22,031 nt of DNA from Pseudopedobacter sp039918235 (GTDB taxonomy: Bacteria; Bacteroidota; Bacteroidia; Sphingobacteriales; Sphingobacteriaceae). The notes beneath the pieces are model-generated. The model saw only the letters and a program-made list of their open reading frames with translations. It did no database searches and was not told the origin of the DNA. The stretch is taken from NCBI GenBank assembly GCA_039918235.1, contig JBDSHZ010000016.1, positions 1-22,031 of the forward strand, in the 5' to 3' direction. Positions 1 through 8,466 of the stretch are shown one piece after another. Each line of letters starts with the position of its first letter. Within the stretch, counting starts at the first letter, position 1. Both the position numbers and the translations under genes were made by a program.

Positions 1-756
1 TTTAAGGGATTAGAAAAAAGATCAGATAACGAGAGTAAGAATCATTTTGGATGGAATTTTTCTGATGATGATGAAGATGATGATTGGGATAATGGTGATT
101 CTTTAAATGTTGATTCCTCCAATTATGCTAGCAACACTAATTATTCAGAGGAATATAATGGCAACTATAAATTTGCAAAACTGACTATCAGAGGCGGAGC
201 AAGTAATTTTGAAATTAGCTCAGGTTCAGATCAGCTGTTTGAATCAAAAATAAACAAATCTAAAAACAGGTATTATTTAAAGAAAACGGAAACAGATTCA
301 TTAGTGACACTAGATTTTAGCTCTAAAAACAGAAATGGGAATTTTAATTTTAAAGAAGATGATTTTGGAGAAGTAAAAATGAAATTAAATGATTTACCTA
401 TTTGGGAGATAAATTTGAATATGGGAGCTGGAAAAGCAGATTTTGATTTCTCTAAAAATAAAGTAAAAGATGTTTACTTAAAAGGAGGTGCTGCAGAGTT
501 TGATATCAAAATGGGCGACCTTTATGACGATGTAAATGTAAGTGCCGAAACTGGAGTGGCATCAGTAGAAATTAAAGTTCCTGAAAATGTTGGCTGTGAA
601 ATTAAAACATCAACAGGCTTGTCTTCCAGAGATTTTAAAAATTTCATTAAAAGAGGAGATGGCTCTTTTGAGACTTCAAACTTTAAAACAGCAACCAAAA
701 AAATTCACATCACTTTAAAAGGAGGATTGAGTAAGTTTGAGGTGAGCAGATATTAA
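1..756 (+). CDS. Toast-rack/LiaF-like C-terminal domain protein (5' truncated by window)
   Basis: The frame is open from base 1, so the gene starts upstream of the window; an internal GTG at 304 is not the real start. The visible part is about 251 codons. It begins with a linker very rich in Asp, Asn and Ser (roughly codons 18-55), then a repetitive beta-type region with alternating hydrophobic residues and Gly-rich turns (LTIRGGASNFEI, NLNMGAGKADFDF, YLKGGAAEFDIKMG, GVASVEIKVPENVGCEI). This recurrent 'GGA..F.I' pattern is typical of the toast-rack/DUF2154 domain at the C-terminus of LiaF-like and 'cell-wall-active antibiotics response' proteins, whose N-terminal part (outside the window) is usually a LiaI/LiaF-type transmembrane domain. 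The stop codon directly abuts the ATG of the next gene, so the two are probably cotranscribed. The function in envelope-stress sensing is inferred from the family only. Confidence 0.7.
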   Translation, partial: FKGLEKRSDNESKNHFGWNFSDDDEDDDWDNGDSLNVDSSNYASNTNYSEEYNGNYKFAKLTIRGGASNFEISSGSDQLFESKINKSKNRYYLKKTETDSLVTLDFSSKNRNGNFNFKEDDFGEVKMKLNDLPIWEINLNMGAGKADFDFSKNKVKDVYLKGGAAEFDIKMGDLYDDVNVSAETGVASVEIKVPENVGCEIKTSTGLSSRDFKNFIKRGDGSFETSNFKTATKKIHITLKGGLSKFEVSRY

Positions 757-1365
757 ATGGAAGAAAAAATATATACACTGGTAGTAAATGGCAAACCTAT
801 CGGTCCATTTACGCTAAATGAACTAAAAGAGAATCGGGTAAAGCCCGATTCTTTTGTGCGTAAATCAGGTATGGATGATTATAAGGAAGCGCATGAGTTT
901 CCTGAACTCAGAACACTATTTGGTTTTTCCCGTCAGTTTGCAGATCCGCAATATTTTGCCGGTTTTGATTTAAGATTATTCGCCAGCGTAATTGATTGGT
1001 TTATTATTTTTGGGATACTCGCTTTTTTTGAACTTTTGCTGGCACTAATGCTAAATGACCGTACAAAATCTCTCGTAATCATAGGTTCGGGAATTGTTTT
1101 ACTTCCTATTCTTAAATTCTTCTACCACATCTATATGGAATTTCACCAACAGGCTACTGTAGGTAAAAAACTCATCAATATAAAAGTAACTAATATGCAA
1201 GGTTTGGCACCAAGTCTATCTGAAGTTTTTATCAGAAACATCTCCAAAATTATAAGTACAGGTCTGCTGTTTTTTGGATACTTATATAGTTTTCTAAATA
1301 AAAAACAGCAGTGTTTGCATGATGTGATGGGCAATACTCTAGTGATAAAGGATAGATTAGTTTAA
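757..1365 (+). CDS. GYF_2 + RDD family membrane protein
   Basis: This 202-aa protein has two parts. Residues about 4-55 form a GYF_2-type domain (YTLVVNGKPIGPF followed by L.EL.....V.PD..V...GM.D). Residues about 68-200 form an RDD domain with the hallmark first segment (FDLRLFASVIDWFII), a second helix near 103-122, the central GKKLINIKV motif and a third hydrophobic stretch near 160-182, ending in CLHDVMGNTLVI. RDD proteins are small integral inner-membrane proteins, mostly of unknown function though some affect ion transport; the GYF_2+RDD pairing is common in Bacteroidota. The ATG follows the previous stop without any gap, suggesting translational coupling with the toast-rack protein. No catalytic residues can be assigned. 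Confidence 0.85.
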   Translation: MEEKIYTLVVNGKPIGPFTLNELKENRVKPDSFVRKSGMDDYKEAHEFPELRTLFGFSRQFADPQYFAGFDLRLFASVIDWFIIFGILAFFELLLALMLNDRTKSLVIIGSGIVLLPILKFFYHIYMEFHQQATVGKKLINIKVTNMQGLAPSLSEVFIRNISKIISTGLLFFGYLYSFLNKKQQCLHDVMGNTLVIKDRLV

Positions 1366-1528
1366 TGGTTTTTTAACTATTTTTAACTTTAACAAAAAAA
1401 TATTTATATTTATTTACGATTAAATTCTATAACTAATAGTAGGTAATTTCATATTGAAAATTAAAATAAAGCATTAAATATCAATTTTTTTTTAGTCTTT
1501 TACACGTATCATTAATTAAGATGATTAC

Positions 1529-3757
1529 ATGAAATTAATTTACAGGTTATTTCTTATTTTTTTTATTGGAATTGGCTGTAACATCAACGCTAAGGCAACT
1601 ACTCAGGATACCATCAGGCTCCAGTTAAAATGGCGGCATCAATTTCAATTTTCTGGTTATTACGCGGCCCAAATCAAAGGTTTTTATAAAGAAGAAGGAT
1701 TAAATGTTAAGATATTAGAAGGTGGTCCTGATATTTCCCCAGTTCACAATATTTTAGATGGCAAAGCTGATATTGGTGTTTTTGATTCAAATGTTTTATT
1801 GAGCAACAGTGCTAAAAAACCATTGGTAGTGCTTGCCAATATCATGCAGTCCTCCGCTTACTGCATTTTAAGTTTAAAAAGTAAAAATATTCTTAAACCA
1901 TCAGATTTAGTAGGTAAATCTATTTTAGTGCAGGAAGATCAGGGGTGGAGCATTTTTAAAACCATCCTCTTAAAAGAAGGCGTTAAATCAGAGCAGGTTA
2001 CTGTAATTCCCAGATCTGAAGATTCTAAAGAAATAATCACTCGCAAAGCAGATGCTGTTGTTACTTATGTTACCTCACAGCCTCAGAGAATAAGGGAAAT
2101 GGGTTATAAGGTAAATATCATCAGACCTGTTGAATATGGAGTTGATTTTTATGGAGATGTTATATTTTCTACTAAAGCTTATGCATATGAAGATACCAAA
2201 AGAACGAATGCCTTTATAAAAGCTTCGTTAAAAGGGTGGGAGTATGCTCTAAAACATGAGGATGAAATTATAGATTACATTTTAACATTGCCTGGTGTAA
2301 AATACTATGGAAATAATAAGAGCTTTTTAAAATATGAAGCCTATGAAGTGAAAAAGTTGGTCATGCCTGATTTAGTAAGTATTGGGCACAGCAATTTAGG
2401 AAGATGGCAGTTCATGCTCAATATTTATAAAAAACTTGGCCTAGCAGATCATACTATTTCTTTAAAAGGATTTATTTACAACCCGGAAGAAGAATTGCAA
2501 ATAAAATGGTTGAAACCATTCATCTATGCTTTTGCAATTATTGTTTTAATAATTATTGTTATCAGTATGATCAATTGGCATCTTAGGAAAGTTGTAAGAT
2601 TGCGCACCATTGAACTTCGGAAGGAGATAGAAATCAGAAAAAGGGCAGAGATAATTGCCAATGATCACAACGATAGGATTGAGCTGATCTTAAGAAGTGC
2701 AAACATTGGCTTATGGGAATGGGACTTAAGGAATAATCAGAAAACATTCAGCAATCAGCTGTACGATTTATTAAATATTGATAAAGACAGCCTTCATATT
2801 GATTTTGAACCTTTCAGTGTAATCCATCCAGATGATTTAGAAAAAGTACAAGAAAAATTTAAGCAAAACATTAATGGAGAAAACAGACAAGAATCATTAC
2901 AATTTAGAATAAAAAATAAAAAAGGAGAATACATAAATGTTTTGTCATCCTCAAAAATAATAATGGAAAATGATGTGCCTATCAAGCTTTCAGGAGTTAT
3001 TATTGATATAGAAAATATTAAAAGGAAGGAAAAGGAACTGATAAAAATCTCTGAAGAGTTGATGATGAGCAATAACGAACTGAAAAAGTTCGCATATATC
3101 ACTTCTCATAATTTAAGAGGGCCTGTAGTAAATATAAGTAGTCTTTTTAATTTGATTGATATTTGTAATATCAATGGAGAAAACAGAATTTTTTTGGAGA
3201 AAATTGGGATCTCTATTAATAAATTAGAGGATACACTGAATGATTTAATAGAAGTTGTTTCACATCAGCAACCAGGACATAAAGCATTAACCCTCATTGA
3301 TTTTGAAAAAGATATAAACAATATTTTACCGTCTATTGAAAATCAAATTTTAGAATCAGGAGCTATTTTTACTACTGATTTTAAAGTAAGAACCATGTTT
3401 TATTCAAAGCATTACTTTGAGAGTATTATGATTAACTTAATTACTAACGCTATAAAATATAGAAAGGACAATACGCCACTTTTAGTAAATATAAAAACAG
3501 AAGAAAATGAAGATTTTGTCATACTTAAGGTAAGCGATAATGGAATCGGTATTGATATGTTAAAAAATGAAGCAAAATTATTTGGTCTTTATCAGCGTTT
3601 TCATCCTAAAAAAGAAGGAAAAGGAATAGGACTATTTGTTATCAAATCCCATATTGATTCCTTAAATGGGAAAATTACTGTGGATAGTGAACTAGGAGTT
3701 GGAACTACATTTACTATTTATTTTTCAAAAAAAATTTCTGCCATTAGTCAGTTATAA
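1529..3757 (+). CDS. Sensor histidine kinase with NMT1/THI5-like periplasmic solute-binding domain
   Basis: This 742-aa hybrid receptor starts with a signal peptide (about 1-23). A periplasmic NMT1/THI5-type (SsuA-like) solute-binding domain spans about 27-310, recognisable by LKWRHQFQFSGYY, GFYKEEGL and ADIGV. One transmembrane helix lies at about 329-349, followed by a short coiled coil, a PAS_3-type PAS domain (about 385-498, ending VIIDIENIKRKE), a DHp helix with the phospho-acceptor His527 in FAYITSHNLRGP, and a HATPase_c domain with N-box N636/N640, G1 DNGIGID at 670-676 and G2 GKGIGL at 697-702. All kinase motifs look intact, so it should be active. The N-terminal domain type binds pyrimidine or sulfonate-like small molecules in transporters; here it probably senses a ligand directly or via a transporter. 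No cognate full-length response regulator sits next to it; the nearest regulator is the receiver-only protein at 4745. Confidence 0.88.
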   Translation: MKLIYRLFLIFFIGIGCNINAKATTQDTIRLQLKWRHQFQFSGYYAAQIKGFYKEEGLNVKILEGGPDISPVHNILDGKADIGVFDSNVLLSNSAKKPLVVLANIMQSSAYCILSLKSKNILKPSDLVGKSILVQEDQGWSIFKTILLKEGVKSEQVTVIPRSEDSKEIITRKADAVVTYVTSQPQRIREMGYKVNIIRPVEYGVDFYGDVIFSTKAYAYEDTKRTNAFIKASLKGWEYALKHEDEIIDYILTLPGVKYYGNNKSFLKYEAYEVKKLVMPDLVSIGHSNLGRWQFMLNIYKKLGLADHTISLKGFIYNPEEELQIKWLKPFIYAFAIIVLIIIVISMINWHLRKVVRLRTIELRKEIEIRKRAEIIANDHNDRIELILRSANIGLWEWDLRNNQKTFSNQLYDLLNIDKDSLHIDFEPFSVIHPDDLEKVQEKFKQNINGENRQESLQFRIKNKKGEYINVLSSSKIIMENDVPIKLSGVIIDIENIKRKEKELIKISEELMMSNNELKKFAYITSHNLRGPVVNISSLFNLIDICNINGENRIFLEKIGISINKLEDTLNDLIEVVSHQQPGHKALTLIDFEKDINNILPSIENQILESGAIFTTDFKVRTMFYSKHYFESIMINLITNAIKYRKDNTPLLVNIKTEENEDFVILKVSDNGIGIDMLKNEAKLFGLYQRFHPKKEGKGIGLFVIKSHIDSLNGKITVDSELGVGTTFTIYFSKKISAISQL

Positions 3758-3776
3758 TGTCAGTAAAAAGTAAGTA

Positions 3777-3802
3777 AAACATATAAATTAATTTATATGT
3801 TT
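3777..3802. repeat. 26-bp perfect palindrome
   Basis: The 13-bp half site AAACATATAAATT is followed immediately by its exact reverse complement, with no spacer. It lies 20 bp after the histidine kinase stop and its right end overlaps the -33 position of the predicted yceI-family promoter. With no spacer it makes a poor RNA hairpin loop and there is no T-tract, so an operator for a dimeric regulator is at least as likely as a terminator. Confidence 0.6.
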
Positions 3803-3830
3803 AAACAGATAAATATCATTTCTATATTTG
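3800..3830 (+). promoter_or_regulatory. Predicted Bacteroidota promoter of the YceI-family gene
   Basis: A perfect -7 box TATATTTG (TAnnTTTG consensus) lies at 3823-3830. A near-match -33 box TTTA (consensus TTTG) lies at 3800-3803, giving a 19-bp spacer, which is in the usual range for Bacteroidota sigma-A. The transcript would start about 7 bp downstream, leaving a very short leader before the ATG at 3849. Confidence 0.5.
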
Positions 3831-3848
3831 ATTAAAAAAAGAATGATT

Positions 3849-4436
3849 ATGAAAAAGAAATTATTAACGTTATTGGCTTTAACAGGTTTATTATTTGCTT
3901 TTAAGCCAGTAGCAGATGTGTACTCAGTAGATGTTACAAAATCAAAAATTGAATGGATTGGCCGTAAGGTTACTGGCACACATAAAGGGGAACTGAAAAT
4001 TGCTTCTGGAAGCTTAAATGCTAACGGTAAAAATTTAACAGGAGGTTCTTTTGTGATGGATATGACCAGCATGAGCAACACAGATCTTGATGCTGGGAGT
4101 GGTGCTAAATTATTAGGTCACTTAAAATCAGAAGATTTCTTTTCGGTAGAAAAAAACCCTACTTCTAAATTTGAAATCACTAAAGTGACTGCAGCAGGTG
4201 CTGATAAAGTGAACATTACAGGGAAGCTAACCATTAAGGGAATCACTAATGAGGTTTCTTTCCCAGCAACTGTTAAACAACAGGGAACCTTTTTAGTAGC
4301 AGTGGCTAACGGTGTAAAAATAGATAGAACAAAATTTGATATTAAATATGGCTCTAAAAGTTTTATTGAAGGTATTGGCGATAAGGCAATTGATGATGAT
4401 TTTGAATTGAATATCAATCTTGTAGCAAAAAAATAA
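3849..4436 (+). CDS. YceI family periplasmic lipid-binding-like protein
   Basis: A 195-aa secreted protein begins with MKKKLLTLLALTGLLFAF, a clear signal peptide, followed by a YceI-like lipocalin-type beta-barrel (about residues 25-195): VDVTKSKIEWIGRKVTGTHKG, then FVMDMTSM, HLKSEDFFSVEKNPTSKFEIT, GKLTIKGITNEVSFP and DRTKFDIKYGS, ending in DDFELNINLVAKK. YceI proteins bind isoprenoid or polyprenoid-type lipids; the physiological substrate here is unknown. I chose the ATG at 3849; an in-frame ATG lies two codons upstream at 3843, and a TTG at 3828 would sit inside the predicted -7 box, which argues against it. The gene is monocistronic, with its own predicted promoter and a strong terminator 27 bp after the stop. 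Confidence 0.9.
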   Translation: MKKKLLTLLALTGLLFAFKPVADVYSVDVTKSKIEWIGRKVTGTHKGELKIASGSLNANGKNLTGGSFVMDMTSMSNTDLDAGSGAKLLGHLKSEDFFSVEKNPTSKFEITKVTAAGADKVNITGKLTIKGITNEVSFPATVKQQGTFLVAVANGVKIDRTKFDIKYGSKSFIEGIGDKAIDDDFELNINLVAKK

Positions 4437-4462
4437 TTTATTTATTTAAATTAGTAATATAA

Positions 4463-4489
4463 AGCGACCTGTTAACAGGTCGCTTTTTT
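4463..4489 (+). terminator. Rho-independent terminator after the YceI gene
   Basis: A perfect inverted repeat AGCGACCTGTT/AACAGGTCGCT (4463-4484), which can fold as a stem of up to nine pairs around a small loop, is followed directly by a T-run. Confidence 0.9.
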
Positions 4490-4744
4490 GTTATATTAGC
4501 AATAAAAGAAAATGAAATACGTTTAATATTATTCACAATTTTTACATGTGTAAGGATTTTGTGACAAAATTATAAAGGCACTATTTTATAGGTATTGATG
4601 GAGATAATGCCTTATTTTTGTAAAAAAAAACGGATTTTTTTTAATTAGAAAGTATTACTTTCAATTTTCAGGTTTTAAAAAGAATTTCTTGTTTTAGCAA
4701 TAAAGTTGAAACAATTAAAGTATTTGATTCGTAATAAAATAATT
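4490..4744 (+). promoter_or_regulatory. Response-regulator upstream region with -7 box and small palindrome
   Basis: This AT-rich stretch contains no convincing gene. It holds a 15-bp odd palindrome at 4556-4570 (ATTTTGT, G, ACAAAAT), an inverted repeat AAGGCA (4575-4580)/TGCCTT (4608-4613), and an exact -7 type box TATTTTTG at 4613-4620 without a well-spaced -33 box. If that box is used, the leader of the response regulator mRNA would be about 120 nt long. Confidence 0.3.
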
Positions 4745-5158
4745 ATGACTAATGAAAACCTACAGGTTTTAATAATAGATGATGATGATATCAATAACTT
4801 TATTGCATCCAAATTATTAGATAAAATTCCACCTAAAGCAACTGTTAAAGTTTGTGTTAATGGTTTAGAAGGAATCAACTATATGAAATCTGTTTTAGGC
4901 AACGAAGAAGTAATCCCCGATATTATTTTTTTAGACATCAATATGCCCTTGATGAATGGTTGGGAATTTTTAGAAGAGTTTGAAAACATTAAAGATCAAA
5001 TCAAAAAACGTGTGGTAATCAACATGCTTTCTTCTTCTGTATACAATGATGACATTGTTAAAGCAGAAACCTTTACTACCGTGAATAAGTTTATTTCTAA
5101 GCCTTTAACGGTTGATAAAATTCAGGAACTTTATAACTCTCTAAACCTTACAGCTTAA
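4745..5158 (+). CDS. Single-domain response regulator (receiver only)
   Basis: This 137-aa protein consists of one CheY-like receiver domain with no output domain. The acidic pocket is IIDDDD (10-15), the phospho-acceptor is Asp64 in IIFLDINMP, the switch Ser is in NMLSSS (93-98), and the conserved Lys is K119 in KFISKPLT. The ATG at 4745 gives the canonical length; an open frame extends 13 codons upstream to a TTG (4706), which is less likely. Receiver-only regulators of this Bacteroidota type commonly relay phosphate or act by protein contact, often with PAS-type histidine kinases; the kinase at 1529 is a possible but unproven partner. Its last 11 bases overlap the end of the convergent hydrolase gene. 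Confidence 0.88.
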   Translation: MTNENLQVLIIDDDDINNFIASKLLDKIPPKATVKVCVNGLEGINYMKSVLGNEEVIPDIIFLDINMPLMNGWEFLEEFENIKDQIKKRVVINMLSSSVYNDDIVKAETFTTVNKFISKPLTVDKIQELYNSLNLTA

Positions 5159-5924
5159 TTTCATCAATAAATAAAGCATCATTTACCAACTTTACTTTAC
5201 CAATTGCTTTAGATTTTGCATGATAAAAAAGGCAGGTCCAATTATTTTCGGCAGCTTTTAATCCATACTCAGCTCTTAATTCCATCGCTTTTCTACCGTC
5301 TAAATCATATTTGGCAATAAATTTTCTTTGTAACTGCTCGGGCTCTGGTACAATGTCTCCGCCAAAAAAGATGTGTTCATGCTCAGCCTTAATATGGAAA
5401 ACTTGATGAAACTCCGTATGTCCTCCAGTAACTTCATAGCTAATTTCATCATTTATTTCTCCATTTCCATCTAAAAATATTACCTGTCCTGATCTTTGCA
5501 GCACATCAAATATTTCAGTTTTATAGGAGGATGATTTTTTACTATAAGCATTTTCCCATTCTCCTCGTTGAATATAATAATCGGCATTAGGGAAACTTAC
5601 TGTTAATCTTCCTTCATTTTCTACAACCGTTCCTCCACTGTGGTCAAAATGTAAGTGAGACATTAATACTTTCGTCACCTCATCTGGTTGGTATCCTGCT
5701 TTTTTAATATTTTCATGAAGTATTAAATTTCCCTCATCATTTTTATAACCTAAACCAGTATCAATCAACAACAAATCATTGGGTGTTTTAATCAAAAATG
5801 GCTGTATAAAAATGAAAAGAGAAGCAGGTCTGTCACTAACTTTATCAATTTCAGGATTAAAAGGAATAAATTTTTTGGAGGCATCTACAGAATAAGATCC
5901 TTCATAAAGTGCAATGGCTTTCAA
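5148..5924 (-). CDS. MBL-fold metallo-hydrolase (lactonase-like)
   Basis: This 258-aa protein of the metallo-beta-lactamase superfamily carries the metal-binding motif H90-L-H92-F-D94-H95 (SHLHFDHSGG), preceded by LLLIDTGLG (52-59). Later ligands are probably His169 (TGGHT), Asp190 (FFGGD) and His235 (FYHAK). The layout, with an extended N-terminus and FGGDIVPEPEQ, resembles the AttM/AiiA-like lactonase and quinoprotein-relay subgroup, but the substrate cannot be told from sequence. No signal peptide is seen, so it is probably cytosolic. The gene is divergent from recJ with about 100 bp between starts, and converges with the response regulator, overlapping it by 11 bp; no terminator separates them. 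Confidence 0.88.
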   Translation of the reverse strand: MKAIALYEGSYSVDASKKFIPFNPEIDKVSDRPASLFIFIQPFLIKTPNDLLLIDTGLGYKNDEGNLILHENIKKAGYQPDEVTKVLMSHLHFDHSGGTVVENEGRLTVSFPNADYYIQRGEWENAYSKKSSSYKTEIFDVLQRSGQVIFLDGNGEINDEISYEVTGGHTEFHQVFHIKAEHEHIFFGGDIVPEPEQLQRKFIAKYDLDGRKAMELRAEYGLKAAENNWTCLFYHAKSKAIGKVKLVNDALFIDEIKL

Positions 5925-6024
5925 ATTAATGGCTTTGTAAATTAATAATACCTGTAGATTTGCATTTCATCTTTTTTTACGGAACTGATAAAATGTATAT
6001 TTACGGGTGATACAGAGCAAATAT

Positions 6025-7725
6025 ATGGAAAAAAGGTGGGTGACGCAGGATCAGGCTGATGCACAAACGGTTGAAATACTGTCAAAAGAATTAAATATTG
6101 ATACGGTTTTAGCCGGAATGTTGGAGCGGAGAAATGTGAAATCTTTTGAGGATGCCAAAGCTTTTTTCAGACCGGATTTAAGACAGTTGCATGATCCTTT
6201 TTTAATGAAGGATATGCCAGAAGCCATAGAAAGGATAGAAAGGGCGATCAAGAATAAAGAACATATTTTAATTTATGGAGATTATGATGTAGATGGGACC
6301 ACCTCTGTGGCACTTACTTATTCTTTTTTTAAAGAAATTCATCCTTTAATAAATTATTATATTCCAGATCGTTATGCCGAAGGTTACGGAATTTCTACAC
6401 AAGGAATTGATTTTGCCGAGCAACAGGGCATCACCCTCATTATTGCTTTAGATTGTGGTATAAAATCAGTAGATAAAGTTGAATATGCTTCCCAAAAAGG
6501 AATAGATTTTATTATTTGTGACCACCATACTCCAGGAGATGAAATTCCTGATGCCGTTGCTGTTTTAGATCCAAAAAGAAAAGACTGCAATTATCCCTAC
6601 AAAGAACTTTCTGGCTGTGGGTTAGGGTTTAAATTGATTCAGGCCTACACCGATAAAAATAATTTGCCAATTGAGAATGTGGAGCAATACCTAGATTTAG
6701 TGGTGGTAAGTATTGCTTCCGATATTGTACCTATTACTGGCGAAAATAGGATTCTCGCTTATTATGGCTTACTGAAATTAAATTCAAATCCCTGTAAAGG
6801 CTTGCAGGCATTAAAAGAATTGGCGGGAAAAACAGATGATTTTACCGTAACAGATATTGTTTTTTCAATTGGTCCTAGGATAAATGCTGCAGGCAGAATT
6901 GATGATGCTAAAAAAGCAGTGCAGTTACTAATAGCCGACTCTACAGAATTGGCTGAAGATGCGGGTTTCATCATCAACCTTAAAAATTCTGAACGTAAAG
7001 AATTTGATAGTAACATTACAGAACAAGCTTTAAATATGATTTTCAATTCTCCAGAAATGGAAAAAAGAAAATCTACTGTAGTTTATCATGAAAGCTGGCA
7101 TAAAGGGGTTATTGGAATTGTAGCCTCTAGGCTGATAGAAAAATATTATCGCCCAACTGTTGTTTTAACACACTCTAATGGTCATGTGGCAGGTTCAGCA
7201 AGATCTATTTTGGGGTATGATTTGTACGAAGCTTTATGTAGTTGTAGCGATTTATTGGAGCAATTTGGTGGACATAAATATGCAGCAGGTTTAACCATGA
7301 AAACCGAAAATGTAGAAGCTTTCAGCAAAAGGTTTGAAGAAGTTGTTGCTGCAAGTATTACGGATGATTTATTAACTCAGGAAATTAAAATAGAAGCAGA
7401 AATTCAACTGAGCGCAATCAATGCAAAGTTTTTCAGAATTTTGAATCAGTTTGCTCCATTTGGACCAGAGAATATGTCTCCTATTTTTGTGAGCAGAAAT
7501 GTAGATTCTTATGGTTATGGAACAGTAGTTGGAAATAACCATTTGAAGATGAGTATCAGACAGCCCGATAGTGCAGTTTATAATTGTATAGGTTTTGGTT
7601 TAGGGGAATATTTAGAACACATCAATTTAGGGAAACCTTTCGATATTTGCTATACCATAGAACAAAACGTTTGGAAGGAAAAGAAGAGCATTCAGTTAAA
7701 TATTAAAGGCATTAAAACGCATTAA
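6025..7725 (+). CDS. recJ: Single-stranded-DNA-specific exonuclease RecJ
   Basis: This 566-aa protein is a 5'-3' single-strand exonuclease used in recombinational repair and mismatch repair. It has the DHH-domain motifs YGDYDVDGTTS (85-94 region), ALDCG, and CDHHTPGDEIP with DHH at 166-168. The SIGPRINAAGRI motif lies near 281-292, the DHHA1 motif GGHKYAAG at 415-422, and an OB-fold C-terminal region follows (NQFAPFGPEN onward). The length is normal for Bacteroidota RecJ. The ATG at 6025 is preferred over an upstream in-frame GTG at 6007. The lptB ATG follows six bases after its stop, so the two form an operon; this recJ-lptB adjacency is common in the phylum. Confidence 0.95.
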   Translation: MEKRWVTQDQADAQTVEILSKELNIDTVLAGMLERRNVKSFEDAKAFFRPDLRQLHDPFLMKDMPEAIERIERAIKNKEHILIYGDYDVDGTTSVALTYSFFKEIHPLINYYIPDRYAEGYGISTQGIDFAEQQGITLIIALDCGIKSVDKVEYASQKGIDFIICDHHTPGDEIPDAVAVLDPKRKDCNYPYKELSGCGLGFKLIQAYTDKNNLPIENVEQYLDLVVVSIASDIVPITGENRILAYYGLLKLNSNPCKGLQALKELAGKTDDFTVTDIVFSIGPRINAAGRIDDAKKAVQLLIADSTELAEDAGFIINLKNSERKEFDSNITEQALNMIFNSPEMEKRKSTVVYHESWHKGVIGIVASRLIEKYYRPTVVLTHSNGHVAGSARSILGYDLYEALCSCSDLLEQFGGHKYAAGLTMKTENVEAFSKRFEEVVAASITDDLLTQEIKIEAEIQLSAINAKFFRILNQFAPFGPENMSPIFVSRNVDSYGYGTVVGNNHLKMSIRQPDSAVYNCIGFGLGEYLEHINLGKPFDICYTIEQNVWKEKKSIQLNIKGIKTH

Positions 7726-7731
7726 ATAAAG

Positions 7732-8466
7732 ATGATATTAAAGGCAGAAAATCTGATTAAAAAGTATAAGCAACGAGTAGTGGTGAACAATGTGTCTTTT
7801 CATGTTGGACAGGGAGAAATTGTTGGTTTATTGGGCCCAAATGGCGCAGGCAAAACAACTTCTTTTTACATGATTGTAGGTTTGATCAGACCGAATGAAG
7901 GAAAGGTTTTTTTAGAAGAGGAAGATATAACAGAAGATCCGATGTACAAAAGGGCACAAAAGGGAATCGGATATTTAGCGCAGGAAGCATCAGTATTTAG
8001 GAAGTTGAGTGTGGAGGATAATATCAAAGCAGTGCTGGAAATGTCAGGGTTGAAAAAAGACGAGCAAAGGGATAAATTAGAGACCTTGATAGACGAGTTC
8101 AGTTTACACAAAGTGAGAAAGAACAGAGGAGATTTACTTTCAGGAGGAGAGCGGAGAAGAACTGAAATTGCAAGGGCTTTAGCTGCAGATCCAAAATTTA
8201 TTCTGTTAGATGAGCCGTTTGCAGGGGTAGATCCAATTGCGGTAGAAGAGATTCAGATGATTGTTGCCCGGTTAAAACACCGTAATATTGGGATACTAAT
8301 TACTGATCATAATGTGAACGAAACCCTTTCTATCACAGATAGAGCTTATTTATTAGCAGAAGGAAACATCATGTTAACAGGTACCCCTCAGGAAATTGCA
8401 GATGACGAAATGGCTCGTAAGTTTTATTTAGGACAGCATTTTGAATTGAAAATTAAACGATTCTAA
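7732..8466 (+). CDS. lptB: LPS export ABC transporter ATP-binding protein LptB
   Basis: This 244-aa cytoplasmic ATPase powers extraction of lipopolysaccharide from the inner membrane through LptFG to the Lpt bridge. It shows Walker A GPNGAGKT (35-42), Q-loop Gln84 in YLAQEASVFRKL, signature LLSGGERRR (135-143), Walker B FILLDEP (156-162) with FAGVDPIAV, and the switch His193 in ITDHNV. The SGGERRR signature and FAGVDPIAV are diagnostic of LptB as opposed to LivF-type ATPases. It is translated right after recJ. The other Lpt genes are not in the window. The last base of its stop codon begins an 8-bp tandem repeat. Confidence 0.95.
   Translation: MILKAENLIKKYKQRVVVNNVSFHVGQGEIVGLLGPNGAGKTTSFYMIVGLIRPNEGKVFLEEEDITEDPMYKRAQKGIGYLAQEASVFRKLSVEDNIKAVLEMSGLKKDEQRDKLETLIDEFSLHKVRKNRGDLLSGGERRRTEIARALAADPKFILLDEPFAGVDPIAVEEIQMIVARLKHRNIGILITDHNVNETLSITDRAYLLAEGNIMLTGTPQEIADDEMARKFYLGQHFELKIKRF

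Noticed and set aside
2794..3102. Minus-strand frame of 102 codons inside the histidine kinase
   Set aside because: It is an antisense shadow of the PAS/DHp coding region, low-complexity and rich in Ser/Ile/Phe as expected from AT-rich antisense.
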